From assembly GCF_000764185.1 (NCBI RefSeq), contig NZ_JQEC01000044.1, positions 1-64,000 on the forward strand: 64,000 nt of DNA. The letters run 5' to 3'. Shown in pieces: positions 35,690-45,142 of the stretch. This stretch comes from Colwellia psychrerythraea. GTDB lineage: Bacteria; Pseudomonadota; Gammaproteobacteria; Enterobacterales; Alteromonadaceae. The translations under genes and the position numbers were made by a program. Numbering within the stretch: the stretch's first letter is position 1; each line of letters opens with the position of its first letter. The notes beneath the pieces are model-generated. The model saw nothing but the letters and a program-made list of their open reading frames with translations. It had not been told where the DNA came from and searched no databases.

Positions 35690-37086
35690 TGATCCTCGAC
35701 AAATTAAGGCATACTAAGAAAAATTTAGTTGCCAGTGCCATAACATTAAGTTTGCTTTTAGCCTTTAGCCAGACGAGTCATTCGGCTAACCATGAACGAG
35801 TTTGGTCCTTTACTAGTGCTGTGAAAACTGCACAAATAAATGACCCTTGGCTAACAGGAAATAAACATCAGCAACAAGCCGTTGAAGCATTGAGCCATGC
35901 CGCAGGCACTATGTCAGATCCTAAAATGTCTATTAGCCTGGCCAATTTACCCACCGATGGTTTTGATTTTTCTCAAGAAGGCATGACCCAGTTAAAAGTA
36001 GGCATTACCCAAATGTTTCCACGTGGCGATACTCTAGCCATTAAAAATCAACAGTTACGCATTGAAAGTGAAGCGTACCCTTTTCAACGTGCCGATAGAG
36101 AAGCGAAAGTTGCCGTTACCGTTGGCAGTTTGTGGCTTGATGCTTATAGAGTTCAGCAAAGCATTGCGCTTATTGAAAAGAATCGATCCTTGTTTGAGCA
36201 ATTAGCCGATGTTGCTCAGGCCAGCTATTCATCCACGCTAGGGAAAACCCGCCAACAAGATATCGTGCGTGCGCAACTTGAGTTAACTCGCCTTGATGAC
36301 AGGTTAGATATATTAGCGCAGCAGCAAAATGCTTATTTAGGCATGTTGTCACAATGGCTATCGACGGCTTTTACCGTCAATAACAAGCAAGATGCCATCA
36401 GTCAATTACACAACATGCAATTAGCAAAAGAGTTGCCTCAGCTTGATTTATTCAATAATAAGCTGGTCTATAGCAAAACTTGGTTGTCTGTTGAGGTTTT
36501 AGCTAAACACTTTGCTAATCACCCGGCAGTATTTGCTATCGATAAAAAAATATCGGCGACTAAAACAGGTATTAACTTAGCCGAGCAGCAGTTCCAGCCG
36601 GAGTGGGGAGTTAATGCCAGCTATGGGTATCGTGATGATGATCCTATGGGTAATAGTCGCGCAGACTTTTTCTCTGTCGGAGTTACCTTCGATTTGCCGC
36701 TATTTACTGAAAACCGTCAAGATATGGCAGTAAAGTCCGCCATTTCAAAAACGGAAGCGGTTAAAACTGAAAAAATATTGTTATTGCGTCAACTACTTGG
36801 GGCCTATTCAAGTGCCAAGGGCCGTTTATTACGCTTAGAAGAACGAAAATCACTCTACAAAATGCGATTATTACCACAAGTTCATGATCAAGCAGAAGCA
36901 TCATTAACTGCTTATACAAATGACGACGGTGACTTTGCTGAAGTAGTGCGCTCACGCATTGCCGTGCTCAATGCGCAAATTGACGATTTAGTCATTCAGG
37001 TCGCAGAGCAAAAAATCATCTTGGAATTAAATTACTTATTTGTTGGCTCGTTAAGTACCACCAATAGAATAGCGGGAGAAAAATAA
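35689..37086 (+). CDS. TolC-family outer membrane channel of a CusCBA-type efflux system
   Basis: 465 residues with a signal peptide (1-32, cleavage near SHSA) and the two repeated helical-hairpin/strand halves of TolC-type proteins: SDPKMSISLANLPTDGF early, and FQPEWGVNASYGYRDDD with FFSVGVTFDLPLF late. It should form the outer membrane exit duct for the adaptor and pump encoded next. It starts within the stop of the DUF411 gene (TAATG) and ends with another TAATG junction. Confidence 0.87.
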   Translation: MILDKLRHTKKNLVASAITLSLLLAFSQTSHSANHERVWSFTSAVKTAQINDPWLTGNKHQQQAVEALSHAAGTMSDPKMSISLANLPTDGFDFSQEGMTQLKVGITQMFPRGDTLAIKNQQLRIESEAYPFQRADREAKVAVTVGSLWLDAYRVQQSIALIEKNRSLFEQLADVAQASYSSTLGKTRQQDIVRAQLELTRLDDRLDILAQQQNAYLGMLSQWLSTAFTVNNKQDAISQLHNMQLAKELPQLDLFNNKLVYSKTWLSVEVLAKHFANHPAVFAIDKKISATKTGINLAEQQFQPEWGVNASYGYRDDDPMGNSRADFFSVGVTFDLPLFTENRQDMAVKSAISKTEAVKTEKILLLRQLLGAYSSAKGRLLRLEERKSLYKMRLLPQVHDQAEASLTAYTNDDGDFAEVVRSRIAVLNAQIDDLVIQVAEQKIILELNYLFVGSLSTTNRIAGEK

Positions 37087-38831
37087 TGACAGCAGCAAAA
37101 TCTTCAACACTTAAAGCCAGCCTATTTGGCTTAATCACTGGTTCAGCCCTTACTCTACTGGCTTACACAATATTAATACCAGCAGATGACGGAACAAATA
37201 CAGACCATAACGCCAGCAGTGAAAAGCAGCCACTCTATTGGGTTGCCCCTATGGATGCCAACTATCGTCGCGATAAACCCGGCAAGTCACCCATGGGCAT
37301 GGATTTAATTGCCTATTATGGTGGTGATGGTGCAGGGCCCGATGAAGGGGCTGGTACAATTCGTATTTCAGCGAATGTTATTAATAACCTTGGCGTGCGT
37401 ACAGTTAATGCTGAAGTTAAAACGCTGCATACACAAATAGATACCGTAGGTTATGTGACCTATGATGAAGATAGTTTAGTACATATTCATCCCAGAGTAG
37501 AAGGTTGGATTGAAAAGTTATATGTGAAGGCTATTGGCGATCCCGTTAAGAAAGGCCAGCCGCTATACAACATTTATTCCCCTGAACTCGTCAATGCCCA
37601 AGAAGAGTTTTTACTTGCCTTAGACAGAAAAAATCGTCGTTTAATTACTGCGGCAGAAAATCGCTTAGTGGCACTGCAATTACCTAAATCAGCGATTAAA
37701 AGTCTTAAAAAAACGCGTAAGGTTCAACAAAATATCACCTTTTTTTCACCACAAAATGGCGTTATTAAAGACCTAAAAATACGTGAAGGATTTTTTGTAA
37801 AGCCCGGTTCAACCTTAATGTCTATCGGTGACTTATCACAAGTTTGGGTGGTAGCAGAAGTATTTGAACGCCAATCAAATCAAGTGGCGCAAGGTACAGC
37901 AGTGACCATGAGTTTAGATTATTTACCTGGCAAAACTTGGCAAGGAAAAATAGATTATGTTTATCCTATCTTAGATGCGAAAACTCGCACGGTAAAAGTA
38001 AGGTTGCGCTTTGACAATGAAAATGGCGAGTTCAAACCCAACATGTTTGCCCAAATCATTATTCATACCAGCAGCAATGAAAAAGCGCTATTAATTCCAA
38101 AAGAGGCGCTCATTCGCACGGGTAATCAAGACCGTGTGGTATTAGCTTTAGGTGAAGGCAACTTTAAATCTGTCGCCGTTAGTGTCGGACGGTTTGATAG
38201 TGACAACGTGGAAATATTATCTGGTCTGAGCGCAGGTGAAAAAGTAGTGAGCTCGGCGCAATTTTTACTCGACTCTGAATCAAGTAAAACCTCAGACTTT
38301 AAACGGATGAGCCATGAAACTGTACCTAGCACTGCCTGGGTCGATGCCAGCATTATTAGCCTAATGCCAGATCACAAGATGCTAACTTTAACTCACGACC
38401 CTATCCCCGCATGGGACTGGCCAGAAATGACCATGGACTTTACGGCCTTAGACTCAGTAGATTTATCTCAACTAAAAACTAATATGACTATCCGTGTTGA
38501 AATTGAAAGAGCCAGCGACAACGATTACCGTATAATCAAAATTGAGCAAAATGGTGAGAAGCCAGTGAGCAGGGCCACGGTAAATGGAACAGTAACATCG
38601 GTGATGACCGATCACCGCATGGTCACTATCGACCGTGAGGCCATTGAAAAATGGGATAGAGCAGCAGCTACTGTTGACTTCACAGTTAGTGACTTTGTTG
38701 ATATGACACTCTTTGCTGTTGATGCGTATTTAATGTTTACCTTTGAAATTCAAGACGGTGAGTTTATTATTGTTAGCGCTATGCCAATGAAAAAAGAAAT
38801 GTCCGATGAAATGACTAAGGGAGACAAATAA
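37086..38831 (+). CDS. cusB: CusB-type periplasmic adaptor with two C-terminal CusF-like domains
   Basis: Membrane-fusion protein linking pump and channel. A membrane anchor at about 13-31 is followed by a metal-binding segment APMDANYRRDKPGKSPMGMDL whose methionines resemble the CusB triple-Met site; the usual cysteines of this domain are absent. Then come the barrel-sandwich, lipoyl and beta-barrel adaptor domains. After about residue 410 come two CusF-like domains. The first keeps the Cu(I)/Ag(I) ligands (THDPI and WPEMTM: His, Trp, Met, Met). The second reads IDREAI and WDRAAATV, so all four ligands are replaced. Separate cusF is missing, so this fusion likely supplies the metallochaperone. 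Both gene junctions are TAATG overlaps. Confidence 0.88.
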   Translation: MTAAKSSTLKASLFGLITGSALTLLAYTILIPADDGTNTDHNASSEKQPLYWVAPMDANYRRDKPGKSPMGMDLIAYYGGDGAGPDEGAGTIRISANVINNLGVRTVNAEVKTLHTQIDTVGYVTYDEDSLVHIHPRVEGWIEKLYVKAIGDPVKKGQPLYNIYSPELVNAQEEFLLALDRKNRRLITAAENRLVALQLPKSAIKSLKKTRKVQQNITFFSPQNGVIKDLKIREGFFVKPGSTLMSIGDLSQVWVVAEVFERQSNQVAQGTAVTMSLDYLPGKTWQGKIDYVYPILDAKTRTVKVRLRFDNENGEFKPNMFAQIIIHTSSNEKALLIPKEALIRTGNQDRVVLALGEGNFKSVAVSVGRFDSDNVEILSGLSAGEKVVSSAQFLLDSESSKTSDFKRMSHETVPSTAWVDASIISLMPDHKMLTLTHDPIPAWDWPEMTMDFTALDSVDLSQLKTNMTIRVEIERASDNDYRIIKIEQNGEKPVSRATVNGTVTSVMTDHRMVTIDREAIEKWDRAAATVDFTVSDFVDMTLFAVDAYLMFTFEIQDGEFIIVSAMPMKKEMSDEMTKGDK

Positions 38832-41800
38832 TGATTGCTGCCATTATTCGTTGGTCGGTAGACAATCGATTTTTTGTCATACTCGCCACCATGATCCTCG
38901 TGGGTGTCGGTTTATATTCAGTAAAAAACACCCCCGTTGATGCCCTGCCAGACTTATCTGATGTACAAGTTATTATTAAAACGAGTTACCCAGGACAAGC
39001 GCCACAGGTGGTTGAAGATCAAGTAACTTATCCATTAACCACCGCTATGCTATCAGTACCTGGCGCGGTAACCGTACGGGGTTATTCCTTTTTTGGCGAT
39101 TCTTATGTTTATGTTATTTTCGACGAAGATACCGACCTTTATTGGGCTCGTTCGCGAGTTTTAGAGTATTTAAGTCAAGTAGCCCCGAATTTACCAAGCG
39201 ATGCTAAACCACAATTAGGCCCTGATGCAACAGGCGTGGGTTGGGTATATCTCTATGCATTGGTTGATAAAACCGGTCAACATGATCTCAGCCAGCTGCG
39301 TAGTTTGCAAGATTGGTTTTTGAAGTTTGAACTACAAACAGTAAAGGGAGTGTCTGAAGTTACCGCACTCGGTGGCATGGTCAAACAATACCAAGTACAA
39401 ATTGATCCCGATAAATTACGCGCCTTTGGTATTCCTTTATCCCTGATTCAAACAGCAATCAAACAAGGTAACCAAGAAATTGGCGCTTCGGTAGTAGAAA
39501 TGGCCGAAGCCGAATATATGGTGCGCGCCACAGGTTACATCAAGAGTGTAGAAGATCTTGAAAACATCCCGCTTGGTGTCAATGAAAATGGCACACCTTT
39601 ATTATTAAAAGATGTTGCACAAATTGGCACAGGACCGCAAATGCGTCGTGGCATTGCTGAGCTTAATGGTGAAGGTGAAGCCGTCGGCGGTATTGTGGTG
39701 ATGCGCTTTGGCGAAAATGCCCAAGAAGTAATTAAAGGCGTAAAAGCAAAACTTGAGCAGTTGAAAAAAGGTCTACCTGATGGTGTAGAAATTGTGCCCG
39801 TTTATGACAGATCATCGCTTATTGAGCGCGCAGTCGAAAATCTTGCGATGAAACTATTAGAAGAGTTTGCGGTTGTTGCTTTAGTGTGTGTTATTTTTCT
39901 GTTCCATTTACGCTCGTCTTTAGTGGTGATAATTAGCATACCTGTCGGTATTTTAACGGCATTTATTGTTATGCATGCTCAAGGTTTAAACGCTAATATT
40001 ATGTCATTGGGCGGCATTGCTATTGCTATTGGTGCCATGGTTGATGGCGCTATAGTCATGATTGAAAACATGCACAAACATATGGAGAAAACACCACTCA
40101 CTGATGAAAATCGCTGGAAAATAGTTATCGATGCCGCTTGTGAAGTAGGTCCGGCACTGTTTTTTAGCTTGCTGATTATCACCGTTAGTTTTGTACCTGT
40201 TTTCACGCTTGAGGCACAAGAAGGTCGAATGTTTTCACCACTGGCTTACACCAAAACTTATGCCATGGCGGCCTCAGCAGCTTTAGCTATTACTTTAGTG
40301 CCGGTATTAATGGGCTACTTTATTCGCGGTAAAGTACTTGCTGAACATAAAAATCCAGTCAATAAGTTCTTAACGGCGTTATATATGCCGGCACTCAAAG
40401 CAGTGTTAAGTTTCCCTAAAGTGACCTTATCTGCCGCAGTTGTAGTGCTACTCATAGGTTTATATCCGCTTGATAAAATTGGTAGTGAATTTATTCCGCC
40501 TCTTGATGAAGGCGACTTGATGTATATGCCGACCACCTATCCGGGCATTTCTATTGGCCAAGCAAGGCAGTTATTACAACAAACTGATAAGCTTATTAAA
40601 ACGGTACCTGAAGTGAAAACTGTTTTTGGTAAAGTCGGCCGCGCTGAAACAGCAACGGATCCTGCACCCTTAACCATGATAGAAACCTTCATCCAATTAA
40701 AGCCAAAAAGTGAATGGCGCGAAGGCGTTACTACCGCCAGCTTGAAAAAAGAACTTGATGACTTAGTGAAATTACCTGGAGTCACCAATGCTTGGGTCAT
40801 GCCAATAAAAACACGCATCGACATGTTAGCAACAGGCATTAAAACGCCGGTAGGTATCAAAATAGCTGGACCTAAACTCGATGTTATTCAAGAAATAGGA
40901 CAACAACTGGAAGTTATTTTAGCTGACGTACCCGGCACAGCTTCAGTTTATTCTGAACGCGTAGCGGGCGGTCGTTATATCAAAGTTGATATTCAGCGTG
41001 GCAAGGCTGCCCGTTATGGTTTATATATTAGTGATATTCAGCAAGTTGTCGCCACAGCTATTGGCGGTATGAATGTAACGAATACCGTTGAGGGTTTAGA
41101 ACGTTATCCGGTGAGTTTACGTTATCCGCAAGATTACCGTAATTCCCCTGAGCAGTTGTCACTATTGCCGATAGTTACGCCAAATGGCCAGCGTATTTCT
41201 CTGGGTGATGTTGCCCATATATTTATTGAAGATGGTCCACCGGGCATTAAATCAGAAAATGCCCGCTTAAATGGCTGGGCTTTTATCGATATAGAAGGCG
41301 TAGACGTTGGTACTTATGTAGAAAATGCTCAGCTGGTAGTTGATGCACAGCTAAAATTACCGGCAGGTTATTCTATTGCCTGGGCGGGTCAATATGAGTA
41401 CATGCAGCGAGCAAAAGCTAAACTGACTTATGTTGTTCCATTAACGTTAGCCATTATCATAGTATTACTCTATTTAAACTTTCGTAATGTTATCGAAGTG
41501 GCGATGATATTGGGCACACTACCGCTGGCAATGGTCGGTAGTATTTGGCTAATGTACTTACAAGGTTTTAACTTCTCAGTTGCTGTAGGGGTTGGCTTTA
41601 TTGCCCTAGCAGGTGTTGCAGTGGAAATTGGCGTTATTATGCTGGTGTATTTGAACCAAGCTTATCATGCATTATTAGCGGATAATGCCGCACAAGGAAA
41701 GGCGACTACTAAGGCAGAAGTATTACAAGCGGTACTTCATGGAGCAGGATTAAGAATAAGGCCTATTATGATGACCGGCGGTACTGTTATTGTTGGTTTA

Positions 41801-41956
41801 CTGCCAATATTATATGGCAGTGGTACTGGCTCGGAAGTGATGAGCCGTATTGCCGCCCCCATGGTTGGTGGCATGGCAAGTGCAATGTTATTAACTTTAC
41901 TTATTTTGCCTGCATTGTATTATTTATGGCGCAGCAGTAATATTAAACAGTTATAG
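38831..41956 (+). CDS. cusA: CusA-type heavy-metal RND efflux pump
   Basis: A 1041-residue proton-driven RND transporter of the heavy-metal subfamily with about 12 membrane helices in two repeats. The start MIAAIIRWSVDNRFFVI, the motif GAIVMIENMHKH and ETATDPAPLTMIETFIQLKP are typical of Cus/Sil pumps. The methionine in RIDMLATGIKTPVGIK matches a CusA metal-relay Met, favouring Cu(I)/Ag(I) over Zn/Co/Cd substrates; the adaptor's CusF-type domain supports this. The C-terminal GTGSEVMSRIAAPMVGGM is conserved. It ends the four-gene operon. Confidence 0.9.
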   Translation: MIAAIIRWSVDNRFFVILATMILVGVGLYSVKNTPVDALPDLSDVQVIIKTSYPGQAPQVVEDQVTYPLTTAMLSVPGAVTVRGYSFFGDSYVYVIFDEDTDLYWARSRVLEYLSQVAPNLPSDAKPQLGPDATGVGWVYLYALVDKTGQHDLSQLRSLQDWFLKFELQTVKGVSEVTALGGMVKQYQVQIDPDKLRAFGIPLSLIQTAIKQGNQEIGASVVEMAEAEYMVRATGYIKSVEDLENIPLGVNENGTPLLLKDVAQIGTGPQMRRGIAELNGEGEAVGGIVVMRFGENAQEVIKGVKAKLEQLKKGLPDGVEIVPVYDRSSLIERAVENLAMKLLEEFAVVALVCVIFLFHLRSSLVVIISIPVGILTAFIVMHAQGLNANIMSLGGIAIAIGAMVDGAIVMIENMHKHMEKTPLTDENRWKIVIDAACEVGPALFFSLLIITVSFVPVFTLEAQEGRMFSPLAYTKTYAMAASAALAITLVPVLMGYFIRGKVLAEHKNPVNKFLTALYMPALKAVLSFPKVTLSAAVVVLLIGLYPLDKIGSEFIPPLDEGDLMYMPTTYPGISIGQARQLLQQTDKLIKTVPEVKTVFGKVGRAETATDPAPLTMIETFIQLKPKSEWREGVTTASLKKELDDLVKLPGVTNAWVMPIKTRIDMLATGIKTPVGIKIAGPKLDVIQEIGQQLEVILADVPGTASVYSERVAGGRYIKVDIQRGKAARYGLYISDIQQVVATAIGGMNVTNTVEGLERYPVSLRYPQDYRNSPEQLSLLPIVTPNGQRISLGDVAHIFIEDGPPGIKSENARLNGWAFIDIEGVDVGTYVENAQLVVDAQLKLPAGYSIAWAGQYEYMQRAKAKLTYVVPLTLAIIIVLLYLNFRNVIEVAMILGTLPLAMVGSIWLMYLQGFNFSVAVGVGFIALAGVAVEIGVIMLVYLNQAYHALLADNAAQGKATTKAEVLQAVLHGAGLRIRPIMMTGGTVIVGLLPILYGSGTGSEVMSRIAAPMVGGMASAMLLTLLILPALYYLWRSSNIKQL

Positions 41957-42050
41957 GTTAATATAGAGAAACACTAATTAGCGTTCATAGCAGAGCGCTT
42001 ATTAGTGCCATAAATTTTCACCTGACGCCTGGCAATTATTAAGGATATCA

Positions 42051-42632
42051 ATGACTTTTTTAAAGTTAATATTACTAGCTAGTATAGCTAGCTTGCTGCT
42101 ATTAATTTCAATACCAAGCAAAGCAGAGACACAGTTCGCACCTCTAGATAAACATCAATGGACTTATGACACTGATCCCTATGGCAGCGAAGCTATTATT
42201 AATGAAAAACTCATTAGACATGGTGGTATTTGGATTAAATTTAAACGTGTACCACGTGTTGATGTAAAACGTAATTCATGGATTGAACTTATTCATAAAT
42301 TACCTACTGCTTCTTTAGCGGGCAATCAGAAAATACGCTTAACGTATCAATGTGATATGCCGCTTATAATTAAGTTATCACAGCAAGAATACGGTAAAAA
42401 TGGCGATCAAAGTTATGCTCATTACCAAATCAAATTACCGGCGACTAAGCAGTGGCTTACTAAGGAAGTGGCCTTAAAAGACTTCTATCGCCCTGAATGG
42501 ACACCCGCTAGTTCGAAAGATTATGGCTTATTACCTGAACATATTAATGCTATTTATTTAACCCCTAGCATGACAGATAAAGACGGCGGCGAAGCTATTT
42601 TACAAGTACGTGCCATTGAATTATTACCTTAG
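42051..42632 (+). CDS. secreted beta-sandwich protein, possibly carbohydrate-binding
   Basis: 193 residues with a signal peptide (1-25, ending SKA) and a run of beta-strand-like segments (EAIINEKLIRHGGIWIKFKR, NQKIRLTYQCDMPLIIKL, KEVALKDFYRPEW, EAILQVRAIELL). The pattern of trailing strands with an Asp/Glu-rich turn is that of jelly-roll carbohydrate-binding domains, but I cannot name a family. It follows cusA by 94 bp with its own AAGGAT site, and its role next to copper efflux is unclear. Confidence 0.6.
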   Translation: MTFLKLILLASIASLLLLISIPSKAETQFAPLDKHQWTYDTDPYGSEAIINEKLIRHGGIWIKFKRVPRVDVKRNSWIELIHKLPTASLAGNQKIRLTYQCDMPLIIKLSQQEYGKNGDQSYAHYQIKLPATKQWLTKEVALKDFYRPEWTPASSKDYGLLPEHINAIYLTPSMTDKDGGEAILQVRAIELLP

Positions 42633-43057
42633 ACATAATCTTAAAAATACCTTAACAAAGCCAATTTCAGCTTAGCTAAAGTTATTCAAACCATCACAAT
42701 CACGGTAATTCGTGATGATTGAATAGTCTTTGAATTAGTTAGGATTACAGCTTTCACTTTAAAATAAGTAATGAACATAAATCTTCAAGAGATAACGTAT
42801 AATTGAGCAGTAATCGATCGGCAATCGAGTAGTAATTGGCTATTATAATTGAAGGCAACTATGTCATTGGGACTTTAGAGCATTGAAAAAATCACTTAGT
42901 TAGCACAACTGTATAATCCTTTATAAACATCAACTTACAATTGTACTTTAAACCTTGCTAAAAATTTGCACAACTAGGTAAAGTAACCTAGTTTTATAAT
43001 ACCTCATATGCTTTATTTTGAGGTATTAGGAGTGCCAATTAAATAAGGAGCAAGCAT
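42633..43057. other. intergenic region with three hairpins, no gene
   Basis: Contains a hairpin ATCACG-gtaatt-CGTGAT (42699-42716) that could end transcription from the preceding gene. Two adjacent hairpins lie just upstream of the response regulator: AACTAGGT-aaagta-ACCTAGTT (42972-42993, followed by TT and AT-rich sequence) and AATACCTCA / TGAGGTATT (42998-43027). The pair could be a leader structure of the regulator mRNA or a weak terminator. I see no coding sequence. Confidence 0.5.
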
Positions 43058-43441
43058 GTGATTAAAGTAATGTTAGTCGATGACTCACCCGTTATTCTGA
43101 GTGTTATCGAAAGTATAATTAGAACTGAAGTAAAACATGATATTGAGCTGTTACCCTTCCTCGATCCTAGTCTTGCAAAAGAGAAGTTTCTTAACATTTC
43201 ACCTGACTTTGTCATCACTGATATAGACATGCCTAACGTCAGTGGTTTTGAGTTAATTGAGTATATAAAATCAGTGGCCAGCATTCCAATTCTTGCCATG
43301 TCGGGCAGCTCATTTGATGACAATTGCACCGATACTATATTGCACTGCTCAACATTATATGGCGCAGATCATAAAATTCTTAAAAGTGAGTTATCAGAAA
43401 AGTTCTCAGAGTTGGTAACAGAAATCATAACGACGCTATAG
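43058..43441 (+). CDS. single-domain response regulator (CheY-like receiver)
   Basis: 127 residues forming one receiver domain without an output domain. The acidic pocket is Asp8-Asp9 (VMLVDDS), the phosphoacceptor is Asp55 in VITDIDMP, the conserved Ser/Thr is in ILAMSG and the lysine in ADHKILKSEL. It starts at a GTG (43058) seven bases after AAGGAG. An ATG two bases earlier (43056) is immediately followed by TGA, so it cannot be used for this frame. No histidine kinase is adjacent. It may carry phosphate to motility or a distant phosphorelay; the partner is unknown. Confidence 0.87.
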   Translation: MIKVMLVDDSPVILSVIESIIRTEVKHDIELLPFLDPSLAKEKFLNISPDFVITDIDMPNVSGFELIEYIKSVASIPILAMSGSSFDDNCTDTILHCSTLYGADHKILKSELSEKFSELVTEIITTL

Positions 43442-43464
43442 CTAGCATTACTGCTAGCTATAGC
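43435..43464 (+). terminator. terminator overlapping the response regulator stop codon
   Basis: A perfect 13-bp stem GCTATAGCTAGCA / TGCTAGCTATAGC with a 4-base loop. The stop codon TAG (43439-43441) lies within the 5' arm. The tail is A-rich rather than T-rich on this strand. Confidence 0.7.
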
Positions 43465-43546
43465 CAAAAAGCACTTGTTAACTTATCGAAGCTTAATTAT
43501 TTAAGGTTTAGCAATTAACTGAGCTTCAATAAGTGCTCATTACAAT

Positions 43547-44857
43547 TTAGTGCTGTGCAGCATAAACCTCAGCAGCTTGCCAAACACGCATAACATTACC
43601 CGAAAGTATTTTAGCTATATCTTGCTCGCTGTAACCGCGCTTTAAAAACCCTTCAATTAAGTTAGGGTACGACGCCACATCTTTTAGATTAGTTGGCAAA
43701 CTATCACCAACACCATCGTAATCTGAGCCAATTCCAACATAATCAATGCCGACTAATTTAATCACATGGTCAAAATGAGCAATAACCTCATCAAGTGTCG
43801 AATATGGATAAGGATTGTTAACTTTATATTCATCTTTAAAGACTTGAATTTCAACACTGTTCTTTTCAAGATTGTTTGCAGTGACAAATGCTTTTATCGC
43901 TTTTTTACGTAACTTACCGTATTCAATTGCTTTTTGAGAGATAAAGCTTGAACCAAAGTTGATTTGAATAACACCACCATTTTTAGCTAAAAGCTTAATC
44001 ATGTCATCACTCATGTTGCGTTCAAAACCAGGAGTAAAATGACGTGCTGATGAGTGTGATGCAATTACCGGCACCTTAGTTACCGCCATAACATCATAAA
44101 AAGCATCATCTGAGATATGCGAAACATCAACCATCACACCAATATTATTCATTTCTGCTACTAAGGTTTTACCAAAATCAGTTAGGCCGCCAGCGGGACG
44201 TGCTTCATCATAAGAAGAGTCTGAAATATGATTAGCTTTTGAGTGTGTTAACGTTATATAACGAATACCGCGATCGTAAAAATGCTTAAGGTTCGCTAAA
44301 TCACCTTCAATTGGGCTGCCGTTTTCCATACCCATAGGTAATGAAATTATGCCTTTAGCAAAGTTGTTTTTAACATCAGAGGTTGAATGAGCTAAAGCAA
44401 ACTTATCCGGCGCTGCTTTAACTATGTCCTCAACTAAAGTTATCAGTTTATCGGCAAGTGCTTTACTACCACCGGTTTTCTCAAGTCTAGCTGGAATATA
44501 AATCGACATAAATGGCGCATCTAAACCGCCAGCCACAGCTCTTGGGAAGTCAAAGTCGCCATGTTCAGTATGGTCAGCTACATTTTCAAATTCATCTTCT
44601 AAGCGATACGGCACATCAATATGGCCATCAGTAATAATATATTTCTTAGCTATTTCTTGGGCTAATGCAGCATAATTTACTGCCACTACTTGCTCTGTAT
44701 TGGTGGTCGATTCAGCTGCAGTAACACTTTTTGCTGTTACTGCTTTGGGATCTTGGCAGCCACTTACGATCACACCTAATGATAAAATTACACCAGCCAC
44801 TATAGGCGACATTTTAAAAGGGTGATTCTTAATACGCTTACTGCTTATTGAATTCAT
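43547..44857 (-). CDS. membrane dipeptidase (peptidase M19), lipoprotein
   Basis: A zinc dipeptidase of the renal dipeptidase family, 436 residues. The N-terminus is basic then hydrophobic, with lipobox VSGC (Cys34), so it is probably anchored in the periplasm. The metal-binding motif DGHIDVPY has His79 and Asp81. Further zinc ligand segments are VDVSHISDDAF and VIASHSSARHF, and the substrate region includes VGIGSDYDGVG. M19 enzymes hydrolyse dipeptides, often with D- or dehydro-amino acids. It is monocistronic, with an AT-rich 285-bp gap behind it in which I see nothing else. Confidence 0.9.
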   Translation of the reverse strand: MNSISSKRIKNHPFKMSPIVAGVILSLGVIVSGCQDPKAVTAKSVTAAESTTNTEQVVAVNYAALAQEIAKKYIITDGHIDVPYRLEDEFENVADHTEHGDFDFPRAVAGGLDAPFMSIYIPARLEKTGGSKALADKLITLVEDIVKAAPDKFALAHSTSDVKNNFAKGIISLPMGMENGSPIEGDLANLKHFYDRGIRYITLTHSKANHISDSSYDEARPAGGLTDFGKTLVAEMNNIGVMVDVSHISDDAFYDVMAVTKVPVIASHSSARHFTPGFERNMSDDMIKLLAKNGGVIQINFGSSFISQKAIEYGKLRKKAIKAFVTANNLEKNSVEIQVFKDEYKVNNPYPYSTLDEVIAHFDHVIKLVGIDYVGIGSDYDGVGDSLPTNLKDVASYPNLIEGFLKRGYSEQDIAKILSGNVMRVWQAAEVYAAQH

Positions 44858-45142
44858 TATTGTTATCTTTTAGCATTTAAAAAATCACTTTGCCAATGCT
44901 CAAGGTGAATGTCAAAGCATAAGCACTAAATAGAGATAAAATAGAGGTTCTACACGGTGAATGGTTAAATTTATCCGAAGCATTTAAAATAATGTCGGTA
45001 GCTATTACTGAGTTCATCGATAACAGCGACATCAATAATAAAAACCTCCTATATTGACTACACTCAAACTAAAGAATGATTGAATAACTCACTTAGATAA
45101 AAGCAATAATATCGGCTTATTATCCCTAAGTCTTACCATTAC

